DNA of 64,000 nucleotides from Brassica napus (taxonomy: Eukaryota > Streptophyta > Magnoliopsida > Brassicales > Brassicaceae). The stretch is from the NCBI RefSeq assembly GCF_020379485.1, contig NC_063435.1, positions 1,798,001 to 1,862,000 of the forward strand, written 5' to 3'. Under the pieces are notes generated by a model, which was given only the letters and a program-made list of their open reading frames with translations, made no database searches and was not told the DNA's origin. This document shows, piece by piece, positions 12,606 to 24,488 of the stretch (positions are counted from its first letter, which is position 1; each line of letters opens with the position of its first letter). A program made the position numbers and the translations under genes.

Positions 12606-13273
12606 TGTTTGAGCCCCAGGGTCTGTTAATTGTGGATTTCATTCAGTTTCATTCTCTTTTTGCAACTCACGTGTGAAGAAAGTATAGTTGTTTTTTATTT
12701 ATTTCTTCTCTACTAGAATTTATATTCCAAGAAAATCAAACTTTCTAGTTTCTCCTTTCTTTTTTTGACATGATTTTTTTGTGTGTGTAAGTACATGCTT
12801 CTGTAACGTCTAAATGTATTTCATATTTTAAAAGTTTAAATGTAATTGTGAAAACAGATCTATGAGAAACTCTTATATGATTTCAGTTTGGTTAAACCCG
12901 TTTGTTAGGATCCGCAAAACAAGGTTTCTCGATTTTGAATTCAAATTTGAATCTTACTCTTCTTTCTATCCATCTAAAGTCCTACCTCAATGGAACATGG
13001 GCAGGTGATTCACTGATTTGCTCGAGGCAAAGATAACTTTTACGTCAAGTAACAAAATATCTAATTGTTATCTACATTAACACTGCAACAACCTTTCACT
13101 CCTAATCTCTTCTTTCTTCAACGTCTGGATAAGGTTTTGTTTCAAGCTTTTTTTGGTTACCTGAATCATTTTGGATCTCTGGTGAGTTACTTCTGTTACT
13201 ATGTAAGCATCTATTGATGACAATTGCTCAATTGAATCCTAACAAACAGTTTTTTTTTGTTTTTTTTCAGAAA
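12606..13273. other. Intergenic, 5' UTR of downstream SDR
   Basis: The 3' UTR of the TBC gene and the leader of the next SDR. A leader intron probably ends at the T-rich tract and CAG at 13270, three bases before the ATG. Confidence 0.4.
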
Positions 13274-15234
13274 ATGATTAAAGACGTGATGGAGGCTTTA
13301 CGTTTTGCATGGTCACCTAGTTCTTGGGACATGTTTCTTTGGAGTATCGGTCTCTTTTCTTCCTACTTGAAATTGCTTAGAGCAAGTATATTTGACTCAA
13401 AATCCACTCCCATTTCTAGCTCCATTGTACCAAAGATTGGATCTTCAAGACCTATTTGTGTTGTTACTGGTGTAAGTAAATAATCAGTGGCTCATTAGAC
13501 CATTTCCTAATTAATGGATATTTTTTATGTTTTGCGTTTTGGTTCTATATGAGTATGAACTAGTGTTGTTTTTTAATTGAAGGTTACTTCTGGGATTGGT
13601 AAGGCCACTGCATTTGCTCTTGCAGAGAAGGGCTACCATGTTGTTCTTGGTAATGCATTGCTTCCTAAAGTGTTTAATGTATCTGTATTCTTCTTCATTT
13701 AATGTGGTGGCATCTTTCTTAATTTATTTTCAGTTGGAAGGTCTCCTCAGCTTCTTTCAGAGGTTATTTAACATTTTTTTTTTTCTTTGAATTAAATATG
13801 TTCTTTCTTTCTTTTGATGCAAGAATCATTTTCTTGACTTATGATAGACTTTGAAAGAAATAAAGAGCAAGAACAAAGATGCACAACTCAAATCTTTCGT
13901 AGTTGACATGTCTTGTTTTTCATCAATCTTCAATTTTAAAGACTCTCTAGAGCAATGGCTCTCGGACGCAGAGTTACATCCTTCAGTTCAGCTTTTAGTG
14001 AACAATGCTGGGATCATGGCTATTTCTAGTCGACCAACCAATGAAGGTTATGACAGGTCAGTCTTATTTTCATCAGACATGGATATGCTCAAAATATATA
14101 TGGAACTATGATTTGAATATCTAAAACTGTTTCAGGGTGATGGCTACAAACTATATTGGTCCATTTACTATGACCAAACTCCTTTTGCCACTTCTGGAAA
14201 ACAGCTCTGTGCCTTCACGGGTCGTGAACGTTGTATCTTTCACACATCGCTATGGTGAATATATAGCGTCATAATTCACCTATCATGAGAGTCCAGCTAA
14301 GTGAAACTGATAATCTTGTTCCTTGTCTATGTAGCTTCTATTGGTAAGGTTGACAAGGATTATGTAACTGGAAAACATTTTACGACATACAATCAATATC
14401 CTCATGCTCATGTCTACGAGTATTCTAAATGTAAGTTCAAAACAATATTCATTTATATAGTTTTGTATTCTTCCTTGGGAACTGATGAGTTTATGTTTCT
14501 TGAATAGTATGCCTTCTACTTTTCTCATATGAGTTGCACAGACAGCTTCGCCTCAAAGATGATTCACACCATGTCTCTGTTATGTATGCATCCTTCCTAT
14601 ATTGTCTTAATCTGTTACTCTTTTTTTTTGAAACACAATCTGTTACTCTCTTTCTCTCTCTTTTTCGCTGTTTAAAGATTATGTTTTGCATGATAAATGC
14701 AGAGCTGCAGATCCTGGATTTGTGAAAACAAATCTAATGCGCGAGTATCCTAAATATGTATCTGCTTTTGCGTTTCTCTCCTTCAAACTTGTTGGCCTCC
14801 TCCAAACCCCTGATGAAGGAGCTCGATCTTCCGTTGATGCAGCTTTAGCTCCATCAGTTAAGAAAACACGTTAACTTTGTCTTATAATTATATGATTGGC
14901 CAATAAAGTTAAACCACTAATAATAAGTTTAAATAGTTTTAAAAAAATAAAAATTATAATTATTAAATAAAATAAAATTTATAGAGAAAATATTTTGCGA
15001 ACAAATTTTGCCAAAACATTTATTTATGAGGAATGAAAGTAGTATATATCAATATGGAACTGTTCTAAGTGTCTTCATCTTCTACTTATGTAGGAAACAT
15101 CAGGTGTTTACTATTTTGGAGGAAAAGGAAGGACCATTAAATCGTCAAAAGCTTCTAGAGATCCCAAACTTGGTAAACAACTTTGGGAAACTTCTTGTGG
15201 TTTGTTCGATCAGTTGCAATCATATAACGACTAA
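13274..15234 (+). CDS. Classical short-chain dehydrogenase/reductase
   Basis: Nine exons give 362 residues: 13274-13471, 13583-13649, 13734-13762, 13848-14056, 14136-14254, 14335-14430, 14508-14583, 14703-14856, 15094-15234. It has the cofactor motif TGVTSGIG (residues 65-72), NNAG (150-153) and the catalytic YEYSK (Y235, K239). The stretch before it reads NVVSFTHR, so the active-site Ser is expected there, shifted from the common NVSS. The N-terminus holds a hydrophobic stretch that may anchor it to membrane. It resembles At5g15940 (from memory). The last exon is supported by homologous YYFGGKGRTIKSSKAS. Retention of intron 8 would end the protein early at VKKTR (stop at 14872-14874). Confidence 0.88.
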
Positions 15235-15392
15235 GTCAAAGACTCGCTTCAAGATCATTAACATCTTATTATATAGTGGCCTAAATTATCTCTGTTTTTA
15301 TTGTTATTTCTACTCAACTAGTAATAATAAGCAGCACATTTTAAGATTCATGTGTTAAATACAGTAAATGGTCATACGCATGGTTCATAAAA

Positions 15393-15533
15393 TGCTAGCT
15401 CTTTTAAAGTTTACATAAACTAAAATTCTTGATGTATCAGTACTTTCTCCCAAAATGTTAATTCTTTTAAAGTTTACATAAACTAAAATTCTTGATGTAT
15501 CAGTACTTTCTCCCAAAATGTTAGCTCTTTTAG
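15393..15533. repeat. 63 bp tandem repeat, about 2.2 copies
   Basis: A 63 bp unit starting near cttttaaagtttacataaac at 15401 recurs at 15464, with a partial third start at 15527. The copies differ by only a few bases. It lies in the 3' flank of the SDR gene. Confidence 0.85.
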
Positions 15534-16241
15534 TATAGCCTCAGGACTGAAGGGGATAAAAGTGAATATATTCAATATAGTTTTTCGTAAAGCCGTCTAC
15601 GTTTATTCTAACCGAACAAACAGAACAATTAACGTGTTTTCGAGTGTGAATGGTACTTATCGTAAATCTATACTTAAGTTTAGTCATGATATTCTTGTGA
15701 TCTATATCAATATGTCTCTTGTAAGAGAGCTTCTACACTTGTATACGTTGATATTCGGTGTAATTTGTCTTTTTCTTTCTCAGTGTTTTATACGTTTTTT
15801 TTAGAACTTGTTTTCTCAAAGACATATACTTAATGCAACACAGTTGAACGTGGGTGTTTTTGCTTCCCAATAGTTCATTCTACTTAATAAAAGTTTGTTC
15901 TATAAAGGATTTTGTTGCCGTGGACACTTTTTGTTCTGAACATCTCATTTTTTGCTTGAAATATTTTACTTTCTCTTAACACATTTGTTTTAAAATAGTT
16001 AAATCATGTGTTTAACATGGTTCCTATTCGTTCTCTTTTGATAAAGATTTGATGAGTTTTTTAATTTAGTAATAAAAACGAAATATTTGGCAAACGCATA
16101 TGCAAAATTAACAAACCCCACGTTACATATTTCTATTTAAAGACTTGTCTTATTCTCTTTAAAGATAATAACTAAAAAAGAAACAGAGGCGAGAGAACCA
16201 CACACAAAGAGTTATAATATCCTCAATCTCTCTCAAATTGA

Positions 16242-16384
16242 CACGTGAAGTCCTAGATGACCAATTAAAAGCTACCGACATAAGGCAAAACTGATCGTAC
16301 CACTACCCGTTGCCCACGTGATTTGAGTGTACAAGTAATAAGCACCACAGAAGTATCCGTGTAGCCTATAAATACAAACCCTAA
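16242..16384 (+). promoter_or_regulatory. Cold/ABA-type promoter elements (G-boxes, DRE, TATA)
   Basis: Upstream of the KIN-type gene there are two CACGTG G-box/ABRE cores (16242-16247 and 16315-16320), one ACCGAC DRE/CRT core (16274-16279) and a TATA box TATAAATA (16377-16384), about 64 bases before the ATG. ABREs bind bZIP factors of ABA signalling and DRE/CRT binds CBF/DREB factors; this pairing is typical of cold and drought genes. The role here is inferred from motifs only. Confidence 0.75.
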
Positions 16385-16447
16385 GCTGACATCTCCTCTC
16401 ACCAATCAAAACACAAAAAAACACAACAAAACTCAATAAATAAACAA

Positions 16448-16944
16448 ATGGCAGACAACAAGCAGAGCTTCCAAGCCGGTCAAGCCGCTGGTCGTGCTGA
16501 GGTCTCTTTCTCTCTTTAACTCTCTGATCAAATGCAGTTGCTGCGGTTAAACAATCACACTTTATAAAATAAAGAGAAGTTATTTATATTTTCTTGAACC
16601 AAGTAAATGAATGTATTTTGACCAAAAAAAGAAGAAGTAAATGAATGTATTAATTGATTTCGTGTGGACAATGGTGTGTAAATATAGGAGAAGGGTAATG
16701 TGCTGATGGACAAGGTCAAGGATGCTGCTACCGCAGCTGGAGCGTCTGCGCAAACCGTAAGCGATCTACCCCATGATATATAAATAAACATACGTCTCTA
16801 CTCTCTACTGTACATGTTCGTAGATCTCATATCTTTTTATGCTGTTCTAACATGTATTTACGTTTATAGGCGGGACAGAAGATAACGGAGGCGGCAGGGG
16901 GAGCCGTTAATCTCGTGAAGGAGAAGACCGGCATGAACAAGTAG
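16448..16944 (+). CDS. KIN2: Cold-responsive KIN/COR6.6-type protein (BN28-like)
   Basis: Three exons, 16448-16501, 16688-16756 and 16870-16944, encode 65 residues. The protein is Ala/Gly/Lys-rich and hydrophilic (KVKDAATAAGASAQT, VNLVKEKTGMNK). Those are the features of the small LEA-like KIN1/KIN2(COR6.6) family, called BN28 in Brassica napus, which accumulates in the cytosol in cold, drought and ABA and is thought to protect membranes or proteins. The length matches the family. Arabidopsis has a tandem KIN1/KIN2 pair here; only one copy is seen in this window. The promoter carries G-boxes and a DRE. Confidence 0.93.
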
Positions 16945-17217
16945 CCCCATTGGAAATAAAATTGGGAGTTATAGTTTCCCTTTTTAATGTTAATCGTTGT
17001 GGTTTTAAATAAAAATTGGGTGTTCTAATTGATCTTCACCGTAGTTGTTGTTGTTGTTGTTTTTAGTGTTTGAAGTAATGTTTTCAACCTTTAGGTGTAT
17101 GTCTTGATGTTTATGTACTTAGTTCCCCCTTAATGAACATCTGATTTAAGCTTCAAGTCCAACAATTTATCTTATTATTATTCTTTTTTTAAACGCTGAA
17201 CAATATATTAAACTTAC

Positions 17218-17221
<4 letters not shown>

Positions 17222-17257
<36 letters not shown>
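17222..17257. repeat. (AT)n microsatellite
   Basis: An uninterrupted AT dinucleotide run of about 18 units in the intergenic region after the KIN-type gene. Confidence 0.95.
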
Positions 17258-17261
<4 letters not shown>

Positions 17262-17550
17262 ATTAGTAAGTTTCTCTTTAAGTCGAATTATAATTCCGTA
17301 AACACACAAGTTAAAAAGATCGTATTTTAAATTAGAGATGACAATTCATAAAAAAAATTCCAAAGCATTCAGAGCCGACTCTTGGGCCAAGCCGGAAACC
17401 ACTGTTTCCGACCGTTTTATTACAAAGATAATTTCGACCACATTTTTCTAAAATTCTCCTTTAGCTTAGTGGCAAAATCTGAATGCATTGGACTTGTTTT
17501 GTCGAACCAAGGCTCTGAAGGCATTGCGGACATGTGAAATACTGATCTAA

Positions 17551-17842
17551 GAGCACCCCCATTGAGGGTTCATGGGGGGGAGTTCACACAAAAACCAAGA
17601 AAAAAAAATAATAAAATAATTCAATCTCATGAACCCTCTCTCTCCTAAAGTTCTCTTGGTTGAACCCCTCTCTCCTAAAGTTCATCACTGTAGCGTGGGC
17701 CCCACGTGTCGTGGCGGCCCGCGATTGGTCTAACTTTTTTTTTTTTTTTTTTTTTTTTAAAACCAAAAAAAAAAGAAACAAATTTTAATAATAAAAAACT
17801 AAAAAGATGAACCCCAAGAAGGGTTCATTGATGTGGATGCTC
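17551..17842. mobile_element. MITE with TAA target duplication (Tourist/Harbinger-like)
   Basis: The 292 bp element starts gagcacccccattgagg and ends tgatgtggatgctc, which are inverted relatives of each other. It is flanked by TAA on both sides (17548-17550 and 17843-17845), the 3 bp duplication of PIF/Harbinger elements. It contains a long T-run and no coding capacity. Confidence 0.7.
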
Positions 17843-18511
17843 TAAGTAACATTTAGAAATATGACAGCCAAAAAAGAAAAGAGAATTCTAATTTACCGTA
17901 ATGTTACAAAGTTCGCCACGTGGAGTAATTAAATCAATCGCTAACCAAAACGGAAATTACATATTTACCCTGAATATTTTAACTTTAAAAGTCGCGTTTT
18001 ATTTATTTTATTCCGTCTCCACTCTCTTCCACTCGCGCGTTAGTCATATCCTCGTTGCCTCGTCTCCGCCCGCCGCCGCGGTTCAACACTCTCCGGCCAA
18101 CTTTAACGGGTAAGTCTCCGTCAATTTCGCTGCGTCTCCCACCGATTCCTCCTTCTAGTCAATTAGTTGCGTTCGTTAGGCTATCTATAATGAAAAAAAA
18201 CCATATCGATTTGCTACTTATGGGGAAACTGCTAATTCGAGTACAATGCACTTTGCCTCTTTCTTATTGTGATTAGTTTTTGTTAGTTTTTGAATTGTGC
18301 AATGACTTTAGACAACTCATCTTATTGGCCATGGATAACGCTTACAATCTTATAAGGAGAGGCTTCTCTGTATTGTTGAAATATTTTAGAGAGATAGTGC
18401 AACTTTCCATGTACACACAATACTGACCGATGGATAAGGTGACACGTAAGTACATCGTATATTGCTTGCTTGGAGAAACAGTGCGAAGAGTAGATGAGCT
18501 TTGTCCACGCA

Positions 18512-18720
18512 CAGGCCCGGCCCTGTGCATGTGCTGGGAACACATTTGCACAGGGCCCATTACAATTTTGAAATTTTTTAGCCCAAAATAAGGCCCGAAA
18601 ATGTTTTAAATTGTTTTTTTTCTTAAAGAAAAGGGTCCAGATTTTTTTTCTTCTTCTTAAAAGGGCCCTAAAAATTTTTTTTCAGCACAGGGCCTCACCT
18701 ACAACTGAGACGGGCCTGCA
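18512..18720. mobile_element. Short GC-ended inverted-repeat element
   Basis: Left end caggcccggccctgtgc and, reverse-complemented, right end caggcccgtctcag followed by ggccctgtgc share core words. The centre is T-rich with repeated agggccc. It looks like a small non-autonomous hAT-type element. No exact target duplication was found, so limits are approximate. Confidence 0.45.
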
Positions 18721-18937
18721 CTTACGCACCCACAAGTGGAGGTTTGGTGAGGTTTAGGTTTGGTTTGTTTACACATTTTTATATTTCCACTACATCTGAT
18801 AGAAACAAGAGCTAATTAATATCTTACATTGACTGCATCTAGTTATGTGTCGGTGTCTCATTTGATCAAAAAGTGCGGCTATAAACGTAAGATAATTGGA
18901 GAGTACAACAATCATCCAAAAGCAAAAATTAAACTAA

Positions 18938-19768
18938 ATGGAAATGGCGACAAGTTTTCTGTTTCCACCTCCTCCGTCGATATTGGTCAATACTATGACC
19001 GTCGTTGGTTTAGCCGCTCTGCCGGTTATGGTTCTGTCGGAACTGAGAGGAAACAATCTGAAATACTCCAAATTCAACAACAACAACGCATCATCATCAC
19101 CATCATCATTATCATCATCATCACAGCGATTCAGCAGCGTATCGAGCAGAACCGGAATGCTTTGTCTATACACACCAGCGTTTCTAGCCGCTTCGGCTTC
19201 TTTCTTCCTCTCACCTTCTCAAGATCTCAGATTCCTCCTCCTCAAATCAGCACTCTCGCTCCATTTCTTCAAAAGGATCTTCGAGGTTCTGTTCATTCAC
19301 AAGTACAGTGGAGAGATGGCCTCAGACGCAGCTTTCACCATATCCAGCGGCTATTTCTCATCAGCTGCGTTGGTGTTGTACAGCCAAAGCTTCACTCCGG
19401 GACTACCCGAGCCGGGTTTGGATCTGAAATTCTATGGGGTTGTCATGTTTGTGGTGGGGATTGTTGGGAATATGTATCACCATGTTCTGCTAGCTAAGCT
19501 GAGGAAAGAAGGTGAAGGGGGTGGGAAGAAAGAGTACAAGATACCAAAAGGTGGTCTGTTTGGTGCAGTCATATGTCCTCATTACATGTTCGAGATACTT
19601 GTGTTTTGGGGCTTCTTTATGATTTCTCAGACCATTTACTCGATGTCTTTGGCCATGTCAACTACTTTCTATCTTGTGGGTCGGAGTTATGCTACGAGAA
19701 GATGGTATCTTTCTAAGTTTGATGACTTCCCTAAGCATATCAAGGCTCTCATTCCCTTTGTTTTCTAG
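18938..19768 (+). CDS. Steroid 5-alpha-reductase (SRD5A/DET2) family protein
   Basis: A single exon of 276 residues. The C-terminal 3-oxo-5-alpha-steroid 4-dehydrogenase domain is clear: GNMYHHVLLAKLR, YKIPKGGLF, VICPHYMFEILVFWGFF, ending GRSYATRRWYLSKF..FPKHIKALIPFVF. Family enzymes are polytopic ER membrane proteins that reduce enone double bonds with NADPH; several hydrophobic segments are visible. It matches the At5g16010 type as I recall it, not DET2 itself, and its substrate is not established. The N-terminal third has a Ser/Asn-rich low-complexity stretch (about residues 40-68), coded by simple aac/atc repeats, that seems lineage-specific. Confidence 0.9.
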   Translation: MEMATSFLFPPPPSILVNTMTVVGLAALPVMVLSELRGNNLKYSKFNNNNASSSPSSLSSSSQRFSSVSSRTGMLCLYTPAFLAASASFFLSPSQDLRFLLLKSALSLHFFKRIFEVLFIHKYSGEMASDAAFTISSGYFSSAALVLYSQSFTPGLPEPGLDLKFYGVVMFVVGIVGNMYHHVLLAKLRKEGEGGGKKEYKIPKGGLFGAVICPHYMFEILVFWGFFMISQTIYSMSLAMSTTFYLVGRSYATRRWYLSKFDDFPKHIKALIPFVF

Positions 19769-22529
19769 AGATTATTCTACTACCAGATATTTGTTTATTT
19801 CTCTCGACTGGTTTGTTACATTAGTGGGGAAATAACATAGTAATACATTGTGATTTATGGCATTAATAGAAGTTTCGTATAGGACTCTCATTGTAAACTT
19901 AAAGTTGTTTCTTTGACAAGTTTTAGTTTTTTATATAATTTTAAAATTAATAAATCTGTGTCTTTTTTTGTCGTTAAATAAATTTGTGTTAAAAACTCGC
20001 AATATCTACCTTTCATTCCACTATTTAGATTTTGTTATCCAAGAAAAAAAAGGAAGTAGTAAATATCGTGAAATTTATAAACGTTATTAAAATTTAAAAA
20101 GATATAAAAGATTATGTTCTTCCCTTGTACGGAGAGAGGTTCTATTTGCTTTTCTTTCAGAAATAGGGATGACGAGAGTATCACGATTTTTCAAACACCA
20201 GGCTTTGAGACCTCCTCACAAGAGAGGTATAGGGACAAACAATACGATGATGGTGTTGCAGATGACTTAAAGCGCAAGCGAAAGGCTTGCTCATTCAGAG
20301 AGTTCTTCCAATGATGATGAAGAATCATGCGGTATTGCAACTTTGCAAGTAGTAGAAGAAGCACTTATCTGAAGTAGTGGTCATTATTTTTGACTAACTA
20401 TGGGATTGAAAATTTGTGTTGTGCGTATTTGTAGTTATATAACTAAAGGTCAATGAAACTCGAGTCCAAAACATTGTTATTCTGTATCTCTTGATAAATC
20501 AATCTGATGAACTATCACAACTTATTCATACGATATAATTCTTAAATTATGAAAAAGTATGAAATTATTGCACAATGTAAAATATTAGTTTAAGAACAAC
20601 CAACGATGGATTGAGGTCACACACTATATACAATTCGGTAGAACTCACAAAATTAAACCAAGCAGACCGGTTTTTACCCTACTCTAACACGATCTTCCCT
20701 CACTTAACTAGTTACCCACATGCACACATAAACACACATACACACGCATGTAACATGCATACATACATTTGAACTTGGCCATTGTTTATACACTTTTTTA
20801 ATGGTTCAGTCATGCGAACAAAGGAGCATGACCACACACCTTCTGATGATGTAAATCCTTCCCTTTTGTTCTTTCATATACTTTCCCCATCTTCTACTTA
20901 TTGATCTCTTCTTCTGCTTTGATCTCTCTGGGCTCATCATCTCCCTCTTCGTTTCCATTTTTAGGCTTCCAAATAACTTATCTGTTGAACAGAAGTAGCA
21001 GAACTGAAACTTTGTTTCTGTCTTTTTTTAGGGTAAGCTAATAAGCAGAAGTGATTTGAAGGAGAATACACTTGTGGAGGGTGTGTATATGTAGAGAACT
21101 TGTGGATTCATGCATGCATGGTTAAATTTTCAGTTAATACAATACAGTATATGTTTAAAATATTACACACTTATGATAAAAACCGATAAAATGCATATTA
21201 ATGACTTCATCACACCCAAGAAATTGGAATATTACTTTCTAAGTTTCGACAATCGAACAAAACTAATACAATTATCAATTATCACACTAAGAGGATGTAA
21301 AACACAATCCCACATGTCTTTTCTCGTGTTCCACCATGCAAATGCAATCAAACATAACTTGAACCTGGCCTTGCTTCAAAGTCTCCACTAAATTAACCAT
21401 ACAACTTAACATGTTTAATGTAGTAGACATATCTCTTTGCTTAATTAATCACATTTCAAAATACAAAATCATAAAATACGGGGAACTGTTGAATCAGTAG
21501 TCAAGATTAAAAATTATGATTTACGGATGAAACAATTTTTAATTAGATTTTATTTTATCTGTACGAATTCGCAGTTATATTTTTCTTTTAATGTACAAAT
21601 GAAAATTATGTGGTCATTTTTTGTTGAGAAATCAAAATCTACGTTCAAATACCCTAAGAAGTAAGAAGTATAAAAAAATACAACGTGCAAGAAGTATCAA
21701 TAATCAAGAGCATTTGAATTTTCCGAAGAAACTAATTAACTCAACAAACATATTAATCCTAGTAAGTTACAATGAATTGTCGATAATGATATGTTTTATG
21801 TTACAAAAAAATGCAATGTTATTTGAAGCAAAAAGTATATGAACAGACAAGTCTTTTTAGAACATTTTCAGAGACGAGTCTTGAAATTGTGCTTTCTCCA
21901 AAGTTCATGTTCCCTCAGTTTTCCTGTCCACTGAAATAACTTTATTTTATTTTTGTCAAATCCACTTGTTATAAACATTTTCCAAATACACGTAGGTATT
22001 AGACAAATTAAAATTTCGAAAAGAAAAAAGAAAAGGAGTAGCAAACGAGGATGTGGAGCGACCTACGCGACTACGCATGACTGCATGCTAACTGTCTGGC
22101 ATAATCCAGACAACTTTGTTTATCTTGTCTCCTGACTAATATTGATGTGATTAATTTTCTTATGGATATTTTGCTACACTATTGATTACATGTAACATTG
22201 AATTTGAACATGATTTAAGTATCACTAGACCGTATCTTTGCCTTGGACTAATCAAAGATTATGTACGTAACTGAAAACACTGTACGGTTCAACGCATCAA
22301 TTACTAGTTTCGTCTTTGTAATACAAGTTTGATTAACTAATCATTGATTAGTAGACTTAATAGAGGGTGATTAGTTTCTGTTTTATGAAGCATCCGATAT
22401 CTTGAATTTAGTGATTTTATTATGGACCCCCTCATATATAAATATTGATACAAAATACAGCTGTTACAAAATTGAATTTATTTATCTCGATGTATCAAAT
22501 ACATGACTTTCTATGTGATCTGTTAGATA

Positions 22530-22789
22530 CTCCCTCATTTTTTTTATATAATTCGTTATAGAAGAATTTTTATATTCCAAATTATATGAAGTTTTCGGTT
22601 TTCTATGTAAAATTTATTAATACTTAATGTTATATGACCAAAGATAATATACTTTCTATTTTATTACTGATTGATTTGTGGTTAGGTAAATAATTAATGA
22701 TGTTTTTATTTAGAAAATATAAAAAATTAATGATTTTTTAATCTATGTGTACAATTCTAAAACGACTTATATTAAAAAAACGGAGGGAG
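22530..22789. mobile_element. Stowaway-like MITE
   Basis: Left end ctccctcattttttt and right end aaaaaacggagggag are inverted repeats, flanked by TA on both sides (22528-22529, 22790-22791), as in Tc1/mariner-derived Stowaway elements. About 260 bp, AT-rich, no coding capacity. Confidence 0.75.
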
Positions 22790-23180
22790 TATGTTTTACA
22801 TTTACAATTTTAAACAGAAACTTAATCTTTTGTTTAGAGTGTTCTCTTTTTTTTGGACAAAATTTAGAGTGTTCTTTTTTTTTTTTTTTTTTTTTTTGTT
22901 CAAAAATTTAGAGTGTTCTCATACAACAAAATGTTTGTATTTTCATGGGCCCTTCAGAAAACTATTGTCCATTGGTTCAACGTTTCGATTAGTTTCACAA
23001 ATACAGAGAAATAAAGTTACAAAGTCACTAATAGCCAACGTCTAATCTCACAAAACTACTAGCTCATTGACCCATTGGGTTCCCTAGTCATGCTATCGAA
23101 ATCATCGATACTCAAATTCTAATCTACAACACACCTCTATGTGGCTATTGATCTTTTACTTATTGGCCTTGTGGGCTAAC

Positions 23181-23265
23181 CTTTTTTGTTTGGACTTATT
23201 TTTTGTTTATAAACGTACATTATCAAGTCTAAAGTGGATGATTGTTATGATAATGAAATGATGAT
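23181..23265 (+). repeat. Direct repeat copy 1
   Basis: About 80 bases containing tgtttggacttatttt and cattatcaagtctaaagtgg recur almost unchanged at 25166-25249, about 2 kb downstream in the same orientation. Confidence 0.8.
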
Positions 23266-24207
23266 ATACGCGAACAAAAATCGTTGTGTTAAAAAAAGAG
23301 TACATGTGAAAACACTGTGGTCTAATGGTCAAATATTAAAAGTTTTTACACCAGTATAGAGTTCGATTTCCAGAAAATTCGGAATTTCTTGTGCATTTGA
23401 AAAATGGTTCGCAACTATCATAATGTATAGTTAAAAGAGAAACTGGCATGATTAATAATGCAAAGTACAAAAAAAACCGGCTCAAATTTGAATTTTGTGG
23501 ATAAACGTTTTTCGAGACGAACAGAAAACTAGACAAAGAGATAATAAATGGCAATAACAATGTGACCGAGTAGCTATTCAGAGTATTTGATATTGCGAAA
23601 TGAATAATAAGAAAACTGAAAAATTCATCTGCAAAAAAAAAAGAAAAAAAAAAGAGACAAATAGTATTAATGAATAATTTTCTTCCCTATTTCACCTGTC
23701 ACAAGTGATGCCTACATTTGCCTGCCTCTTCTGCTCCCACCACAATCATTAGTTTCTATTGTGGCCCCCTCCTTATTTAACCGGTTCAATCCGAATAGCT
23801 TTACTCGGTCGTTATTTTTATCCTTAAACCAAAGTTTTTCAAACAGCTCTTGTATATATATCTACAAGTCTACAACATGCCAGTATTCTGAACGCTTGAT
23901 TGCTTTAGCCTATATGTTGAAATTTGAGTTTTAATTTGGTTTTGGTTGTTACAAAAAATGGTTTTGGTTTGAACTAAACTAAATTTAGTGACATAGACTA
24001 ACTAAATTTAACTGGTACATAGCTTAGTTACATAGACAAACTAAATTTAACTTGCTACATAGTTTAGTGCAGTTTAAACTTATTTTGTTTTTTATTTGAA
24101 TTTATTGAAATTATTTATGCTTGGCTTGAACACTCTCAAGATGTCTTAAAGTCCAAAGGATTTCCCAACTCCAAATTTCATATTCGATTCTTTCATCACA
24201 TTTATAA

Positions 24208-24488
24208 GATCATTTCCAATGTATTTTGCTATTTTCACTTTTAAAATAGAGTTAAAATAAAAGAACTCTATAATAGAGGTGATATATGTTCTAATGTATT
24301 TCTTTAAAATAGCAATCTCTAAATGTAGAATAAAAAATAGCAAAAAATAGAAAAATGCTATTTTTTCCTCTATAGATAGATGAATAAATAGAGATCTCTA
24401 TTATAGAAAAAAAAATAGAGGTGGGTTGGAGCAATTTAATCTCTAAATGCTATTATAAAAGTGGAAATAGCAATGTTTGAAAATGCTC
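24208..24488. mobile_element. MITE with TAA target duplication
   Basis: About 281 bp. Left gatcatttccaatgta.. tgctattttcactttt pairs with the right end aaaagtggaaatagca..gaaaatgctc. TAA flanks both ends (24205-24207, 24489-24491). The interior is rich in atagag-type words and has no coding capacity. The 3 bp TAA points to a Tourist/Harbinger-like origin. Confidence 0.7.

Larger units (their letters stand above)
15235..16447. other. Intergenic with KIN promoter
   Basis: Apart from the 63 bp tandem repeat, the left part has nothing recognisable. The right 250 bases are the promoter and leader of the cold-responsive gene. Confidence 0.5.
16945..18937. other. Intergenic with possible leader exon
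   Basis: Holds the AT microsatellite, two small transposons and, at about 18000-18110, a GC-rich patch ending in a strong donor (cgg/gtaagtc). That patch may be a 5' non-coding exon of the reductase-like gene at 18938, with an 800 bp leader intron carrying the GC-ended element. Confidence 0.4.

Noticed and set aside
18829..19497. 222-codon frame overlapping the reductase gene
   Set aside because: A shifted reading of the same strand; it contains Ile/Gln runs from the simple repeat and has no family match, unlike the 276-codon frame.
20114..20314. 66-codon frame ending SFREFFQ as a gene
   Set aside because: No recognised similarity, no partner exons and two stops directly after. Recorded only as a possible remnant.
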